The translations under genes and the position numbers were made by a program. From NCBI GenBank assembly GCA_964544305.1, contig CAZJAZ010000007.1, positions 1-64,000 of the forward strand: a DNA stretch of 64,000 nucleotides. The letters are read 5' to 3'. How positions within the stretch are numbered: the first letter of the stretch is position 1; the number at the start of each line of letters is the position of its first letter. The DNA comes from JAFDWI01 sp964544305 (GTDB lineage: Bacteria; Actinomycetota; Acidimicrobiia; Acidimicrobiales; Iamiaceae). A model generated the notes under the pieces. It was given only the letters and a program-made list of their open reading frames with translations. It was not told where the DNA came from and ran no database searches. Positions 16,551 to 26,072 of the stretch are shown here, one piece after another.

Positions 16551-17343
16551 CGGCATCGCCCACACGGACTTTTCCGGGCGAAGTTATCGAACAGTAGACA
16601 CCCAAATTCGAGCCGTGGTGATCAGAAATCGTTCGCGAAATAGTTTTGTCTCGATCGAGTGCGTGTGTATTGCCAAGTTCGGGTTGTGGCCGGGTTGGCA
16701 TGACACAGCGAATCGTTGGCATGTCGACGTGAACACACGCTGAGCCAACCCTGACCGTTGTGCCGATCCAAGAATCCTCGACAAAACCCGCAGCGTCAGG
16801 CGAGTCGATCAGAACGGTCGGTCGGAAACGACGGACGGCAAAATCGCCGTCGGAATAGTGCGTGGCGATCTGAGCAAGTGACGAGGTGGTCAAGAGGTGT
16901 GCTCCCGCCAAGTCAACGAAGCTTCCCACCGGAATGTCGATGTCGAACCACTGCGCATCTGGGGATTCGTCAATATCAAAAGCGAACTCGTAGACCCCAT
17001 TGGGCTGATCTGTTGAAGCTGTATCGAGATGGACGCGCCGATCCAGCCAGGAAGAGAGAACGTCATCGATACCCGGTTCGTCTGGCGTGTGTTCAGACCC
17101 ATTAGGCAACGTCATGACAATGGTTCCATCGGATTCGGTGCGCGCGAATGCTTCAAGTAACACGCCAAGTCGCTTGGCAGACAGAATCTTGCCAGAGTCA
17201 ACGTCGCGGACCGCGTAGCGGCGGTCCCCAGCCACTCCGGTAGGAGTCACTTCAAGGGTATCCATTTGTTCACCTTGGAATGACTTGATTGGAAATCGCC
17301 ACAACTCAGCGACCGTCCCGACATTTTCCCCATCACTGTTCAT
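16534..17343 (-). CDS. MOSC domain-containing protein (YcbX type)
   Basis: This 269-residue cytoplasmic protein has an N-terminal beta-barrel (VAELWRFPIKSFQGEQ, GVAGDRRYAVRD) followed by a MOSC domain (about 125-265). The conserved sulfur-handling Cys is present in TIRCVMPTRPQ. MOSC proteins bind or transfer sulfur for molybdenum cofactor chemistry or act in N-hydroxylated base reduction with a flavin or ferredoxin partner. No redox domain is fused here. Tail-to-tail overlap of 17 bases with the amidohydrolase gene. Family call is secure; reaction is not. Confidence 0.87.
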   Translation of the reverse strand: MNSDGENVGTVAELWRFPIKSFQGEQMDTLEVTPTGVAGDRRYAVRDVDSGKILSAKRLGVLLEAFARTESDGTIVMTLPNGSEHTPDEPGIDDVLSSWLDRRVHLDTASTDQPNGVYEFAFDIDESPDAQWFDIDIPVGSFVDLAGAHLLTTSSLAQIATHYSDGDFAVRRFRPTVLIDSPDAAGFVEDSWIGTTVRVGSACVHVDMPTIRCVMPTRPQPELGNTHALDRDKTISRTISDHHGSNLGVYCSITSPGKVRVGDAVSVAR

Positions 17344-17406
17344 AGTGCTGATTCTGCCAGATCACAAGTCACACGAGTTTCACGTCGAAGTCTTGATCAG
17401 CGTGCG

Positions 17407-19377
17407 CTAATTGTCGAGGTAGACAAATACGAACGCGCCGGTCAGCATTTTCCAATGCAGGTCGAGCCAGTTTTGAAATTGGCTCGACGTCAGAAACGGT
17501 GGCCGGAAAAGATTTCGAGCGTCCGCGATCTGGGTGGTCGCCAAACTCTTCACGAAATCGGGTTGGTCAAGAACGCTCGCGCCAGACTCATTCGCGCGGC
17601 GCAACATCGTTGTGTACCCTTCGTTGATGAAGCGTCGTTGCGCAGGCGTAACCGGTGTATCCAAAGGAAGGGTAACGCTATTGAGCGAATGCAACCAGGC
17701 GTGAATGCGCTTGCCCGTTTTGAAGGCGGTTGATAGTTGAACGCTCATGTGTGGGTCGCTGATCGCGACAAGGTCCTGTTCTGGCCGATCAGGTTTGGAT
17801 CGAACCTCCAACAATCGCGGGTTGGGTAATTGCACGGCCCGATGCGTGCCATAGGTGCGAAGCGCCCATCTTGAGTCGAAACGGAACGCGATTCCGCGGC
17901 GCTGTAGGCCTAAAAGTACGGCAGGGAGATAGGGCCAGACGCGCATGTCAATGTTCACGAGAACATCGGATCCGCGAGGAACATTGGCGGCAATCTGTCC
18001 TTCAAGGTTGCGAGTCTTTGGAATTGAGGTTTGTGGCGTTTCCGCACCAAGGTTCGCAATGGGAATACTTGCAGCAACAAACACCATGGTGGCAAGAAGC
18101 GATGCGCCAACGGTCTTGCGCGAAGCCGAGATACGTGATGTCAACCGTGTCGGCCACCCTGCGCGGTACATGCCCACAATCAACGTGCACCACACGAACA
18201 CGGCCACTGGCCACATGCCACGGTAGTAGCGACGAGTCCAGGTTGTTTCTAAATCCAACAGTCCGCTCACCGTCCACGCGGCCCACGCGAGCACGCTGAT
18301 TGCGATCATCGAAAGAACGGTTGTGTCCGATCGTTTTCGAGCCGAAATCAGAACCCACGCGAGACAAACGCCGACAAATGCGAAGCCAATGAGTTGTACG
18401 CCAATCGGCGTAGTCGGCCCGTCCAGTGAGAAATTTGGGTGTGCAAACGAATCACGGAACCACAGAGGCCAGGTCGTGATCGGCGACGAAATCACGCGAA
18501 TCGTGTCGAACAAGCCATGGCCAGATTTCGAGGACGAATCAGAGGCTGTCAATCCATTGACCACCAAGCTGATGTTTCCATCCGACGTAAAGATTTGTTG
18601 CACGAGACTCGGAATCCACAAGACCAACGACGCGAGAAGCGCCACCACAAAATGCTTTCGATGGAGTCGGACGTGTTTGGGCCACGTGTCACGATGTTCT
18701 CGTCGAGACGCGACCAAATTGGCAGCCCACCCAATCAATGCTCCAACACAGAGAATGGGAACGAGCACGACAAATTTGAGGTGGTCAAGGAGCAAAAAGT
18801 TCGCGACGATGCCGAGCGGAATGAGGCCAAACGCGTCTCCGTCGGCGACCGACCAAGCCGACACCAGCAACAGGAGGGACGCCGTGACCCCAAGTTGCAC
18901 CGGCGTTGGGTCGATCAGCATTTGGCTTCCAACCCCCCACAACAGTGACGCGCCAATGACGCAGTAAACGGTGGCCAAGCGGTAACCGAGCCGACGGCGC
19001 ACAAGCCACATGGCTGTCACGAACCAAGCAGTATTGAGCGCCCCCATGCCGAGCACGATGCCCCAGGAAATACCAAAGAGCCGCACCGGCACCGCGAGCA
19101 CGTAATTAATTGGCGCCCCTAAATAGCTGTATGGCTCGGCCGAACCAACCGACGTCGATGCGGGAAGACCTACCAGAGGCGGGTGCGCCGAAAAGATGTC
19201 GTTTGTGCGCACCGCGGTAATACCCGCGTCGGCAAATGGGAACCACCCATTGAGGCCATTGCGAACTGCCGCAATCAGGATCGGAAGACTTGCAAGACCC
19301 AACGCAATGCGGAAAATCGTGGCATCGGTACGACGTTCATGGCTCGGTCGCGCTGTGGCTTCGCGTATCGACACCAT
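17407..19377 (-). CDS. Polytopic membrane protein, possible GT-C glycosyltransferase
   Basis: This is a protein of about 656 residues with roughly twelve TM helices in its first two thirds and a C-terminal extracytoplasmic domain of about 190 residues. The first outer loop contains DAGITAVRTNDIFSAHPPLVG. An acidic residue in that loop is typical of GT-C transferases, which use lipid-phosphate sugars. A close paralogue lies at 31500-33521, sharing DAG-x-T-x-x-R-x-x-D-x-FSA-x-PPL-x-G and the later LWIPSLVQQ/LWLPTLIQQ. The start at ATG 19377 (MVSIREATARPS) is a judgement; an upstream start would add 41 residues. It is divergent from the lipoprotein gene at 19521. Function is inferred from topology only. 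Confidence 0.65.
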   Translation of the reverse strand: MVSIREATARPSHERRTDATIFRIALGLASLPILIAAVRNGLNGWFPFADAGITAVRTNDIFSAHPPLVGLPASTSVGSAEPYSYLGAPINYVLAVPVRLFGISWGIVLGMGALNTAWFVTAMWLVRRRLGYRLATVYCVIGASLLWGVGSQMLIDPTPVQLGVTASLLLLVSAWSVADGDAFGLIPLGIVANFLLLDHLKFVVLVPILCVGALIGWAANLVASRREHRDTWPKHVRLHRKHFVVALLASLVLWIPSLVQQIFTSDGNISLVVNGLTASDSSSKSGHGLFDTIRVISSPITTWPLWFRDSFAHPNFSLDGPTTPIGVQLIGFAFVGVCLAWVLISARKRSDTTVLSMIAISVLAWAAWTVSGLLDLETTWTRRYYRGMWPVAVFVWCTLIVGMYRAGWPTRLTSRISASRKTVGASLLATMVFVAASIPIANLGAETPQTSIPKTRNLEGQIAANVPRGSDVLVNIDMRVWPYLPAVLLGLQRRGIAFRFDSRWALRTYGTHRAVQLPNPRLLEVRSKPDRPEQDLVAISDPHMSVQLSTAFKTGKRIHAWLHSLNSVTLPLDTPVTPAQRRFINEGYTTMLRRANESGASVLDQPDFVKSLATTQIADARNLFRPPFLTSSQFQNWLDLHWKMLTGAFVFVYLDN

Positions 19378-19520
19378 GGGATCATTCTGATCTATCCGGC
19401 CCCAGAACAAATCCAAGCCTGAATGGGTCTTCAGTACGTTGACGCCACGGGAGGCTGGCGGCCCCACTTTGGGCGCACTAAGGTCGTGTCGAAAATTCAA
19501 CCTGTGAAGGCGGTGACCAA

Positions 19521-20906
19521 ATGGTCAAACACAGTTCGCGGCGAAACGCTATTGGAGCACTGTTCCTCATTGTTGCGCTCATCCTTGCCGGATGTTCCAC
19601 TTCTTCAAAGAGTTCCGATGGAAAAAAGTCCGATGGAACAAAATCCACGGGTCAAGCGTCGGCGAAGAAAAATGGTCTGGCCACCAAAGATGGTGAAGCC
19701 GATGCGTTGCCGGACTCCAGAATTGGTTTTTCCGACGACGTCGTTATGGTGCAACGCACCAAGGGAGAAACGGTCAAGGGTCTTGGTAACGATGGCGTGT
19801 CGATCTTGTTGGATAGCAAGAATCCTGGAGTCAAGAAGCTGAAAGTTGGCTCAATCATGGTGCTCACCGGTGTTGGGGTCGGACGAGTAACGGACCTCCA
19901 AGATGTTTCTGGCGATACAGCGGTGTCCTTCAAATCGGTGAGTCTTCCCGAACTCATTCAGAACGGCGATCTCAACTGGGATGACACCAGCGTCAATTTT
20001 GCTGACGCCAAAGTCCAAGTGGCTCCCGAAATGGCCGAAGTGTCTGGGGCAGCCGTGGAACCTGCAGCGTTGCAACTCCACGCAGACAGCACGGTCAATG
20101 TGAAAATTGGCGAGTTCGAAGCCTCATTCGAATGGACCGCGTCGGACAATGGTGGCGGCAATCTCAAACTTGAACTCACCCCGCAAAGTCAATTCAATGG
20201 CAAGATAACCGCGGATGTAGAACTCAAGCCGATCACGTTTGGCGGCGGAACCAAGGTGAAAGCAGGCAAGGTTGATTTCTTCAACCTTGATTTCAAGAAC
20301 CTGCAAGGCAGTGCAAAATTGACCACGGAACTGCAAGCGCTGGGCCCGAACTCAGTTCTCAAGCTTCCCCCGTTCTTCAAGGTTCCGATCACCGTTTCGA
20401 TTCCTGTGCCCGTCGGTGGGATTCCTTTCGCGTTGACCTTCGGTGCCACGCTCCAAATTGATTTGTCGTTTGCGACCGCGCAATCGACACTCAAAGGCGA
20501 AGCGAATATTGAGTTCGGCGGCCCCGCGAAGTTTTCCTACAAAGGTGGCAAAGTGTCGCTTGAGGGAAGCCGCACCGCTGCAACAGACGACACGCTCAAA
20601 CAACTTCTCGGCGGTGGCGGTGGCCCAGTTGGTCTCGTGCTGACATCCGAGCTGCCCAAAGTGTCGTTTGGCCTCAAGATCCTTCAGACCGGCGCTGGCG
20701 TATTCGTATCGAATGGAATGGTGAATTCGTTAACAATTTTGCCCGCACCCGTCCTTTGTCATCGGATTCAGGCCGCATCAGTGGTGTCGGGTGGTATCGA
20801 TGCAAGCTTCTTAGGAGCGGACGTCACATTTACCCGAAAAGCATTTCTCGACAAACGATGGACGTTCTATTACCCCAAAGGTGACAAACGCTGCGACGGC
20901 GAGTAA
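19521..20906 (+). CDS. Predicted lipoprotein of unknown function
   Basis: This 461-residue secreted protein has a type II signal peptide: basic KHSSRRN, hydrophobic core and lipobox LILAGC with the lipid-modified Cys near residue 25. A Ser/Lys/Gly-rich linker follows, then about 380 residues of alternating hydrophobic/polar strands suggesting a beta-rich fold. Phrases such as GKITADVELKPITFGGGTKV and IPVPVGGIPFALTFGATLQIDLSF resemble repeating beta-hairpins. I do not recognise a family. GAAGGCGG lies about 9 bases before the ATG. It ends 16 bases from the convergent FG-GAP gene. Confidence 0.75.
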   Translation: MVKHSSRRNAIGALFLIVALILAGCSTSSKSSDGKKSDGTKSTGQASAKKNGLATKDGEADALPDSRIGFSDDVVMVQRTKGETVKGLGNDGVSILLDSKNPGVKKLKVGSIMVLTGVGVGRVTDLQDVSGDTAVSFKSVSLPELIQNGDLNWDDTSVNFADAKVQVAPEMAEVSGAAVEPAALQLHADSTVNVKIGEFEASFEWTASDNGGGNLKLELTPQSQFNGKITADVELKPITFGGGTKVKAGKVDFFNLDFKNLQGSAKLTTELQALGPNSVLKLPPFFKVPITVSIPVPVGGIPFALTFGATLQIDLSFATAQSTLKGEANIEFGGPAKFSYKGGKVSLEGSRTAATDDTLKQLLGGGGGPVGLVLTSELPKVSFGLKILQTGAGVFVSNGMVNSLTILPAPVLCHRIQAASVVSGGIDASFLGADVTFTRKAFLDKRWTFYYPKGDKRCDGE

Positions 20907-20922
20907 TCGGTACGGTAGCCAA

Positions 20923-23178
20923 TCAACCCGCGCAAGTAAACCCGATCGCACCTCGCCAGAACTCCGGGCTGCCAACCAAGTTGAACGTCAGTTCAAGGTC
21001 GTCGTCGGCGAGGATTTTGTTCGCCCAAAACTCGGCGCCGCTCGCCTCTGGTGTTCGACAAAGTAACTGGTTGTACTGACCGCGAACCCGTCCTATACGA
21101 GACTCGTGCGATTGATAAACCATCGCTGCGGCACGTGAATGGTCAATCAATGCTTGGGACGACCAGTAGGTGAGACCGTCGGGGTCGGGTTGGCGTCCAA
21201 GCACATGGGTGTACAAATTCGTCACATATGGGCGTGCATTTGTGGTTGTGCCGCCCCAGCTGCGATAGCGCTCACTCGATCCGTACATGGCGATCGCCAC
21301 ATCTCGTTGGCGTTCTCCTGCAAGGATCCGGTTGGTCCAAAAGGTGACACCGGATATCTCACCGGGTCGGCCGAGAATATCTTGATAGAGCGCTTCAACA
21401 ACGCTGGTCACCCATGGCCGGCTATTTACGCTTTGTGAAGCGACCTTGTTTCGCCCTGACGTACCAGGATACTTCGACTGCGTTGTGCACCCAGAGACAT
21501 ACTGTGTTTCAGTAGGTTCAGTGCCAAGGAGGCGGATCTGGAGCCACCGGACAAAATGTCCAGCGTCGGTGGATTGACACCCCATTGCCGGTTGGGGGGT
21601 CATTGCTGGAACAGTTCCGGTGTGCGAGGCGTTGCCATGAAAACTGGGCCATGGCGCAGCTCCAAGTGGCGTCCCGGTTGTGATCTTTGCCATGAAGTCT
21701 TTGTCGCCGACGTCACGCGCATCAGAGTCATTGGCGTCAACTAATCCGTGCAGATAGATCGTCGCTGCACCGTTCAAATTGACAACGGTTGGCGTTGCGG
21801 CGAACGCGAACGCGCCGGGCGATGGATTGATTCGTCCCGAATTGTCGAGCAGCGTTCCCGTCTGTGCGTCGTACACGCGTAGCGACCGCTCCGAAATAGC
21901 GAGCACTTCAAGGCTTCCATCGTGGTTAATGTCGGCAACGACCGGTGAGCTTCGTCCAGCCCATGGTTGATCGGCCCGGCAACCCGAGGAAGAGTCACGC
22001 GTGCACGTTGGGCCCCAGCGTACGGAGCCGTCACCGTTGAAAGCGGTGAGCTGGCCTGAAGTCGACATTGCATACACGGTGTCAAGGCCATTTCCGTCAA
22101 CATCGGCCAAGGCGGGTGACGCGATCGTGGGTGTGTCGAGGAGCGGCCCATTCGTCCAACCTGCAAGCGGATTCAAGTTCGCGTCGAACGCGTAGACCCG
22201 TCGTGCCGCGTCCGCTGATAGTGGGTAGCCGCCCGAACGATTGTTGGTATTGAAGAACGTGTTCCCCGAACCGATCACGATTTGTGGGGCGCTGCCCGGG
22301 CCTTGAATATGGCCGATGACCGGTGACGATTGGGGAATCTCACCGTCATAGGTGATCTGATGCACGACGTGGCCTGTTGTGTCGAAGACCCGCAGAATCG
22401 TGCCGTACTGGCATCCGAGAAACGAATGGTAATTGCACGAGATCTTTGACATGTCAGCGGCTACCACAATCTCGGGCTTGCCGTCGCCGTTCAGATCGGC
22501 CACCGCAGGCGTTGACCAGGTGGTGTCATAGAGATAGAACGGAAAGCCCGGAAGCTCACTTCCATCGAGGCCGCGGAGTACATGGAGTTTCTCGTCTTGA
22601 CTCGTGATGACCACGTCGCTCAGACCATCACCATCAATATCTGCAATGACCGGCGATGCAAACACATTGCAGTAGTGATCTGCACTTGTAGGACAGGTGC
22701 GAACGCCCCACAATCGAGTGCCGTCTGGCCGAAAGGCAGCCACGGTCGGCGTACCAGATGGGACGTCTGCTGCCAACGAATCGCCCGGCATGAAGCCAAC
22801 GACGATGTCGAGCTGGCCGTTTCCGTCGAGGTCAGCGAGTGCAGGAGACGACACGGTTACCCCAGGCACGTTCGACACATCGAAGCGTCGTTCGAGAGCT
22901 CCAGTCGTCGCGTCATAAATGTAGATACGTCCGTCCACACTGCCGGTGACAACCTCCGTTAAACCGTCGCCGGTCAAGTCACCTACTGCTGGCGAGGAAA
23001 ATTGCTCGCCCACCCCTCTACTGGGCGCGTAAGTACCCAGTGTCTGAGTTGGGACACTGACCCAGTCAACCGTGAGATCAACTGGTGATCCGGTGGCGCC
23101 TGCTGAGGTTGTGGTCGTCGCGATCGTTGCAATGGCGATGCCGATAAGTGCGGCCAGCATGCCGTTGTGGCGGCGCAT
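20923..23178 (-). CDS. Secreted FG-GAP repeat protein with DUF4214 domains
   Basis: This 751-residue exported protein has a signal peptide (residues 1-28) and a beta-propeller built of FG-GAP/VCBS-type repeats. Six Ca2+-binding loops are visible: GDLTGDGLTEVV, ADLDGNGQLDIV, ADIDGDGLSDVV, ADLNGDGKPEIV, ADVDGNGLDTVY and ADINHDGSLEVL. The C-terminal 200 residues contain DUF4214 repeats (ALYQDILGRPGEISGVTFW, LYTHVLGRQPDPDGLTYW, and a third, more divergent one). Such proteins are cell-surface or secreted; binding of polymers or glycans is a common guess. GGAG precedes the ATG. It is separated by 79 bases from the upstream DUF4397 gene on the same strand. Confidence 0.88.
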   Translation of the reverse strand: MRRHNGMLAALIGIAIATIATTTTSAGATGSPVDLTVDWVSVPTQTLGTYAPSRGVGEQFSSPAVGDLTGDGLTEVVTGSVDGRIYIYDATTGALERRFDVSNVPGVTVSSPALADLDGNGQLDIVVGFMPGDSLAADVPSGTPTVAAFRPDGTRLWGVRTCPTSADHYCNVFASPVIADIDGDGLSDVVITSQDEKLHVLRGLDGSELPGFPFYLYDTTWSTPAVADLNGDGKPEIVVAADMSKISCNYHSFLGCQYGTILRVFDTTGHVVHQITYDGEIPQSSPVIGHIQGPGSAPQIVIGSGNTFFNTNNRSGGYPLSADAARRVYAFDANLNPLAGWTNGPLLDTPTIASPALADVDGNGLDTVYAMSTSGQLTAFNGDGSVRWGPTCTRDSSSGCRADQPWAGRSSPVVADINHDGSLEVLAISERSLRVYDAQTGTLLDNSGRINPSPGAFAFAATPTVVNLNGAATIYLHGLVDANDSDARDVGDKDFMAKITTGTPLGAAPWPSFHGNASHTGTVPAMTPQPAMGCQSTDAGHFVRWLQIRLLGTEPTETQYVSGCTTQSKYPGTSGRNKVASQSVNSRPWVTSVVEALYQDILGRPGEISGVTFWTNRILAGERQRDVAIAMYGSSERYRSWGGTTTNARPYVTNLYTHVLGRQPDPDGLTYWSSQALIDHSRAAAMVYQSHESRIGRVRGQYNQLLCRTPEASGAEFWANKILADDDLELTFNLVGSPEFWRGAIGFTCAG

Positions 23179-23257
23179 GGATGTTCTCCGATTGTGCGTC
23201 AGAAATGGGCTTTCACACTATCGGACGAGTCGCACAAGAAACTTGAAGTGCAACGGA

Positions 23258-24328
23258 TTAACCCGTGTAGGTCGGTGTTGCTGGGATGGCTTGTGCCGCA
23301 TTCGCGTTTCTCCCGCCAGTGCCAGCACCGCCGGTCATCGCGGTTGTCGGTACAACTGAGGTCGCGGCAATCGAAGAAGATGGCGCAACGCTTGATGTTG
23401 GTGGCAAGGTGGTCGATGACGTGGTAGTCGGCGGAAGAGTTGTCGTGGTCGACGTTGTTGTTGATGTTGTGGTTGATGACGTGGTTGTTGACGTCGTCGT
23501 GGAGGTTGTGGTCGACGTGCTCGTTGAGGTCGTCGATGTCGTTGTGCTCGTTGATGTACTCGTCGACGTACTCGTAGAGGTGCTGGATGAGGTCGTCGTT
23601 GGTGCCGGACACACGGTGAGCGGTATGTCGGTATCGATCACGCCGTAGGGTCCGTCAACCCCGCCATAAAACACGCGGGTCACCAGGTGCGCCTCTGGCG
23701 CATTGAGATCGGGAGCGTCATTGCTCGCGCCCGGGCTTCCGGTCGGATAGAACTCCATCCCGGTGTACGAGCCCGCGGCAACGTTGTTAACCGATTGCGC
23801 AGCAAGAGGCAGTGATGCCGCCAACGTAACGGGGCTAAGAAGCGGATTGAGCGCGGTGACGTCCATCAGGTTGCCCGGAGTGTCGGAGTAAATCGACGCT
23901 GCATGGCGCACAACAAGGCGAGTTTGGCCTTTTTGCGTGCAAGACAGGTCGTCTTGCAAGACCGTCATTTCGAGACCCTCTGATCCCCAGTACACCAACA
24001 ACGTGGCAGCATCAACGTCAGGAATGGTTACCGTTGTTGTGATTCCTTGCCCGGTTGCGCAGTCGCCTGACAAGCCGTCCAAGACGGTCACGCTGTGATC
24101 GCCAGGGCTGAGATCGTACGGACCGGTTGTTTGGGTGGTTGACAGACTCGTGAGCAACGTGCCGTCAAGACACACCGTGTGATCAAAATTTTGGCCGGCC
24201 CCATAGGTGTATGAGTCGGTCACACGCACCGCCACGGTAGATGCTGCACCCGATGGAGACGAAAGGACAATCGGAATGGCAACGGCGCATAACAACGCCG
24301 ATGCTGTGAGAACCATTCGAGCTTTCAT
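23258..24328 (-). CDS. DUF4397-like secreted protein with Ser/Thr stalk
   Basis: This 356-residue exported protein has a signal peptide (about 1-29, ending SGAAST) and a beta-sandwich region of about 210 residues resembling DUF4397 (VRVTDSYTYGAGQNFDHTVC, LVVRHAASIYSDTPGNLMDV). A stalk of about 75 residues of almost only Ser and Thr follows, then a short tail ending IPATPTYTG. There is no C-terminal TM helix or LPxTG signal. The stalk DNA (23420-23600) is a degenerate GTC/GTT/GTG-rich repeat on the plus strand. GGAG precedes the ATG. It is probably a surface or wall-spanning protein, perhaps O-glycosylated on the stalk (inference). Confidence 0.78.
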   Translation of the reverse strand: MKARMVLTASALLCAVAIPIVLSSPSGAASTVAVRVTDSYTYGAGQNFDHTVCLDGTLLTSLSTTQTTGPYDLSPGDHSVTVLDGLSGDCATGQGITTTVTIPDVDAATLLVYWGSEGLEMTVLQDDLSCTQKGQTRLVVRHAASIYSDTPGNLMDVTALNPLLSPVTLAASLPLAAQSVNNVAAGSYTGMEFYPTGSPGASNDAPDLNAPEAHLVTRVFYGGVDGPYGVIDTDIPLTVCPAPTTTSSSTSTSTSTSTSTSTTTSTTSTSTSTTTSTTTSTTTSSTTTSTTTSTTTTLPPTTTSSTTLPPTSSVAPSSSIAATSVVPTTAMTGGAGTGGRNANAAQAIPATPTYTG

Positions 24329-24385
24329 GATCGACTCCGACTTTTGCTTATCCCGGCCAGCGCCGCTCGCGCCATCGAAAGAACA

Positions 24386-25984
24386 CTAGTGCACATCAGA
24401 TGCGTTGACATGATCTTGAGGCGCGGCTTGCTCCCCGTGGGGATGCACCTCAAGGGCACGAACCCAAACGAGAATCGAATTACCAATCAAGATCAAGGCC
24501 CCAATGATCATCGCGGTCGCAAAGCCATCGGCGAAACTCGCCTGAGCTGCATGATGCAATGTTTGTGCCTGCACACTGAGCGACTGGGCCACATCGCCCG
24601 TTGCATGGATCGACCCTTGATGGGCTTGAGCTGCCGCTCGAAGCGTACTTTCTGCCGTCGAGCCTGCCTGGTGCGCGAATGCGCCAGCGTGGTGGCCGAT
24701 ACGAGACCGATACACCGATGACATGATGCTCCCGAGCACCGCGATGCCAAGCGCCCCGCCGAGTTCCCGTGAAAGATCGTTGACCGCAGAGCCGACGCCC
24801 GATTTTGTACGAGGAACCGATGCCATGATGAGCGTTGTAGAGGGGGCTGTGGTTTGCCCGTTCCCAAGCCCAAGCAAACAAAAGCCGATAAATAACAGGC
24901 CGTATGCCGTATTCGGGGTCACGCCACCCATGATTCCCAATCCCGCAGCAGAAATGAGTAGGCCCGTACCAACGACTTTTCTGTGGCCAAAGCGGCGAAC
25001 GAATGAGGCCGACATCGGTGCACCGATCATGCCGCAAACACCAATGGGAAGTGCCGCGAGCGCCGCCTGTAACGGACTGTACCCATGGGCAATTTGCAGG
25101 TACTGGACAAGAGCGAAATACAGGCCGTACATCGCAAAGAACTGCAACGTGATCGTGGTGGAACCCACCGACAATGAACGTTGCCGAAAAAGTCGAATGT
25201 CAAGCATTGGCTTCGCGCAGTGCAGTTCCCAGCGCACAAAGCTGAGAAGGAACACCAACCCAGCAAATATCGTCCCAATCGTGACCGGAGAACCCCATCC
25301 GTTTGCAGGTGCTTCAATGATGCCGTAAACAAGCAGTCCAATAGCTCCGATGGCAAGTACGACACCGGGCGGATCAAGCGTGGCTTCGGCTGGATCCGAC
25401 GAGTTGGGGAGCAGGAATCCCCCGGCAACGAGCGCAACCAACACGATGATCACGTTGACAAAGAACACGGATTCCCACGAGAAGTGCTCGAGGAGAACAC
25501 CTGAAGTAACAAGCCCGATTGCGCCGCCCAGGCCTGCACACCCGGCCCAAATTGCAATAGCTCGCTGGCGCTCTTTGGGGTCATGAAAAACATTGGTGAG
25601 GATCGAAAGCGTCCCGGGCATGATGAAAGCAGCACCAACACCGGTGACCGCGCGGGCTGCAATGAGTTGCCAGTTTGAGGTTCCATAACTCGCCAACAAC
25701 GAAGCGATACCAAACACGACGAGACCAAATTGCAATGACGTTTTGCGCCCAAATCGATCAGCGAGCGCACCCGCTGGCAACAGCAACACGGCGAATACCA
25801 AGCTGTACGCGTCAACCATCCATTGAAGCTGACTGGGGCTTGAGCCGAGTGACGCTTGAATGCTTGGAAGTGCCACATTCAATGAAGAATTGCCCGCGAC
25901 GATGAGAACCAGCGACAAACATAAGACCGACAAGATCAGCCATCGGCGCTGATAACTATGTTCGTCGATGTCAAAGGAACGCAT
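24386..25984 (-). CDS. MFS transporter, DHA2 (14-TM) drug-export family
   Basis: This 532-residue inner-membrane proton antiporter has 14 predicted TM helices, typical of the EmrB/QacA group. Motif A is seen after TM2 (LPAGALADRFGRK), and the early QASLGSSPSQLQWMVDAYSL matches the DHA2 TM1-TM2 region. Members export hydrophobic drugs, dyes or metabolites. Near residues 430-470 there is a long extracytoplasmic loop rich in His and Ala (HHAGAFAHQAGSTAES), as in several actinobacterial members. The gene ends 57 bases from the DUF4397 gene and starts 88 bases from the divergent dcd gene. The substrate is unknown. Confidence 0.9.
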   Translation of the reverse strand: MRSFDIDEHSYQRRWLILSVLCLSLVLIVAGNSSLNVALPSIQASLGSSPSQLQWMVDAYSLVFAVLLLPAGALADRFGRKTSLQFGLVVFGIASLLASYGTSNWQLIAARAVTGVGAAFIMPGTLSILTNVFHDPKERQRAIAIWAGCAGLGGAIGLVTSGVLLEHFSWESVFFVNVIIVLVALVAGGFLLPNSSDPAEATLDPPGVVLAIGAIGLLVYGIIEAPANGWGSPVTIGTIFAGLVFLLSFVRWELHCAKPMLDIRLFRQRSLSVGSTTITLQFFAMYGLYFALVQYLQIAHGYSPLQAALAALPIGVCGMIGAPMSASFVRRFGHRKVVGTGLLISAAGLGIMGGVTPNTAYGLLFIGFCLLGLGNGQTTAPSTTLIMASVPRTKSGVGSAVNDLSRELGGALGIAVLGSIMSSVYRSRIGHHAGAFAHQAGSTAESTLRAAAQAHQGSIHATGDVAQSLSVQAQTLHHAAQASFADGFATAMIIGALILIGNSILVWVRALEVHPHGEQAAPQDHVNASDVH

Positions 25985-26072
25985 AGCGATTCGACACTAC
26001 CGATTCATCAACCCAGACGATGCATTGGCGAGGCACACGGTGTTGCGCTCGATCATCTAACGTGATCAACCA

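Noticed and set aside
23420..23600. Short tandem-like repeats (GTCGAC, GTTGTG units) resembling a repeat array
   Set aside because: In the minus-strand frame they encode the Ser/Thr stalk of the DUF4397 protein; unit length varies and there are no spacers as in CRISPR.
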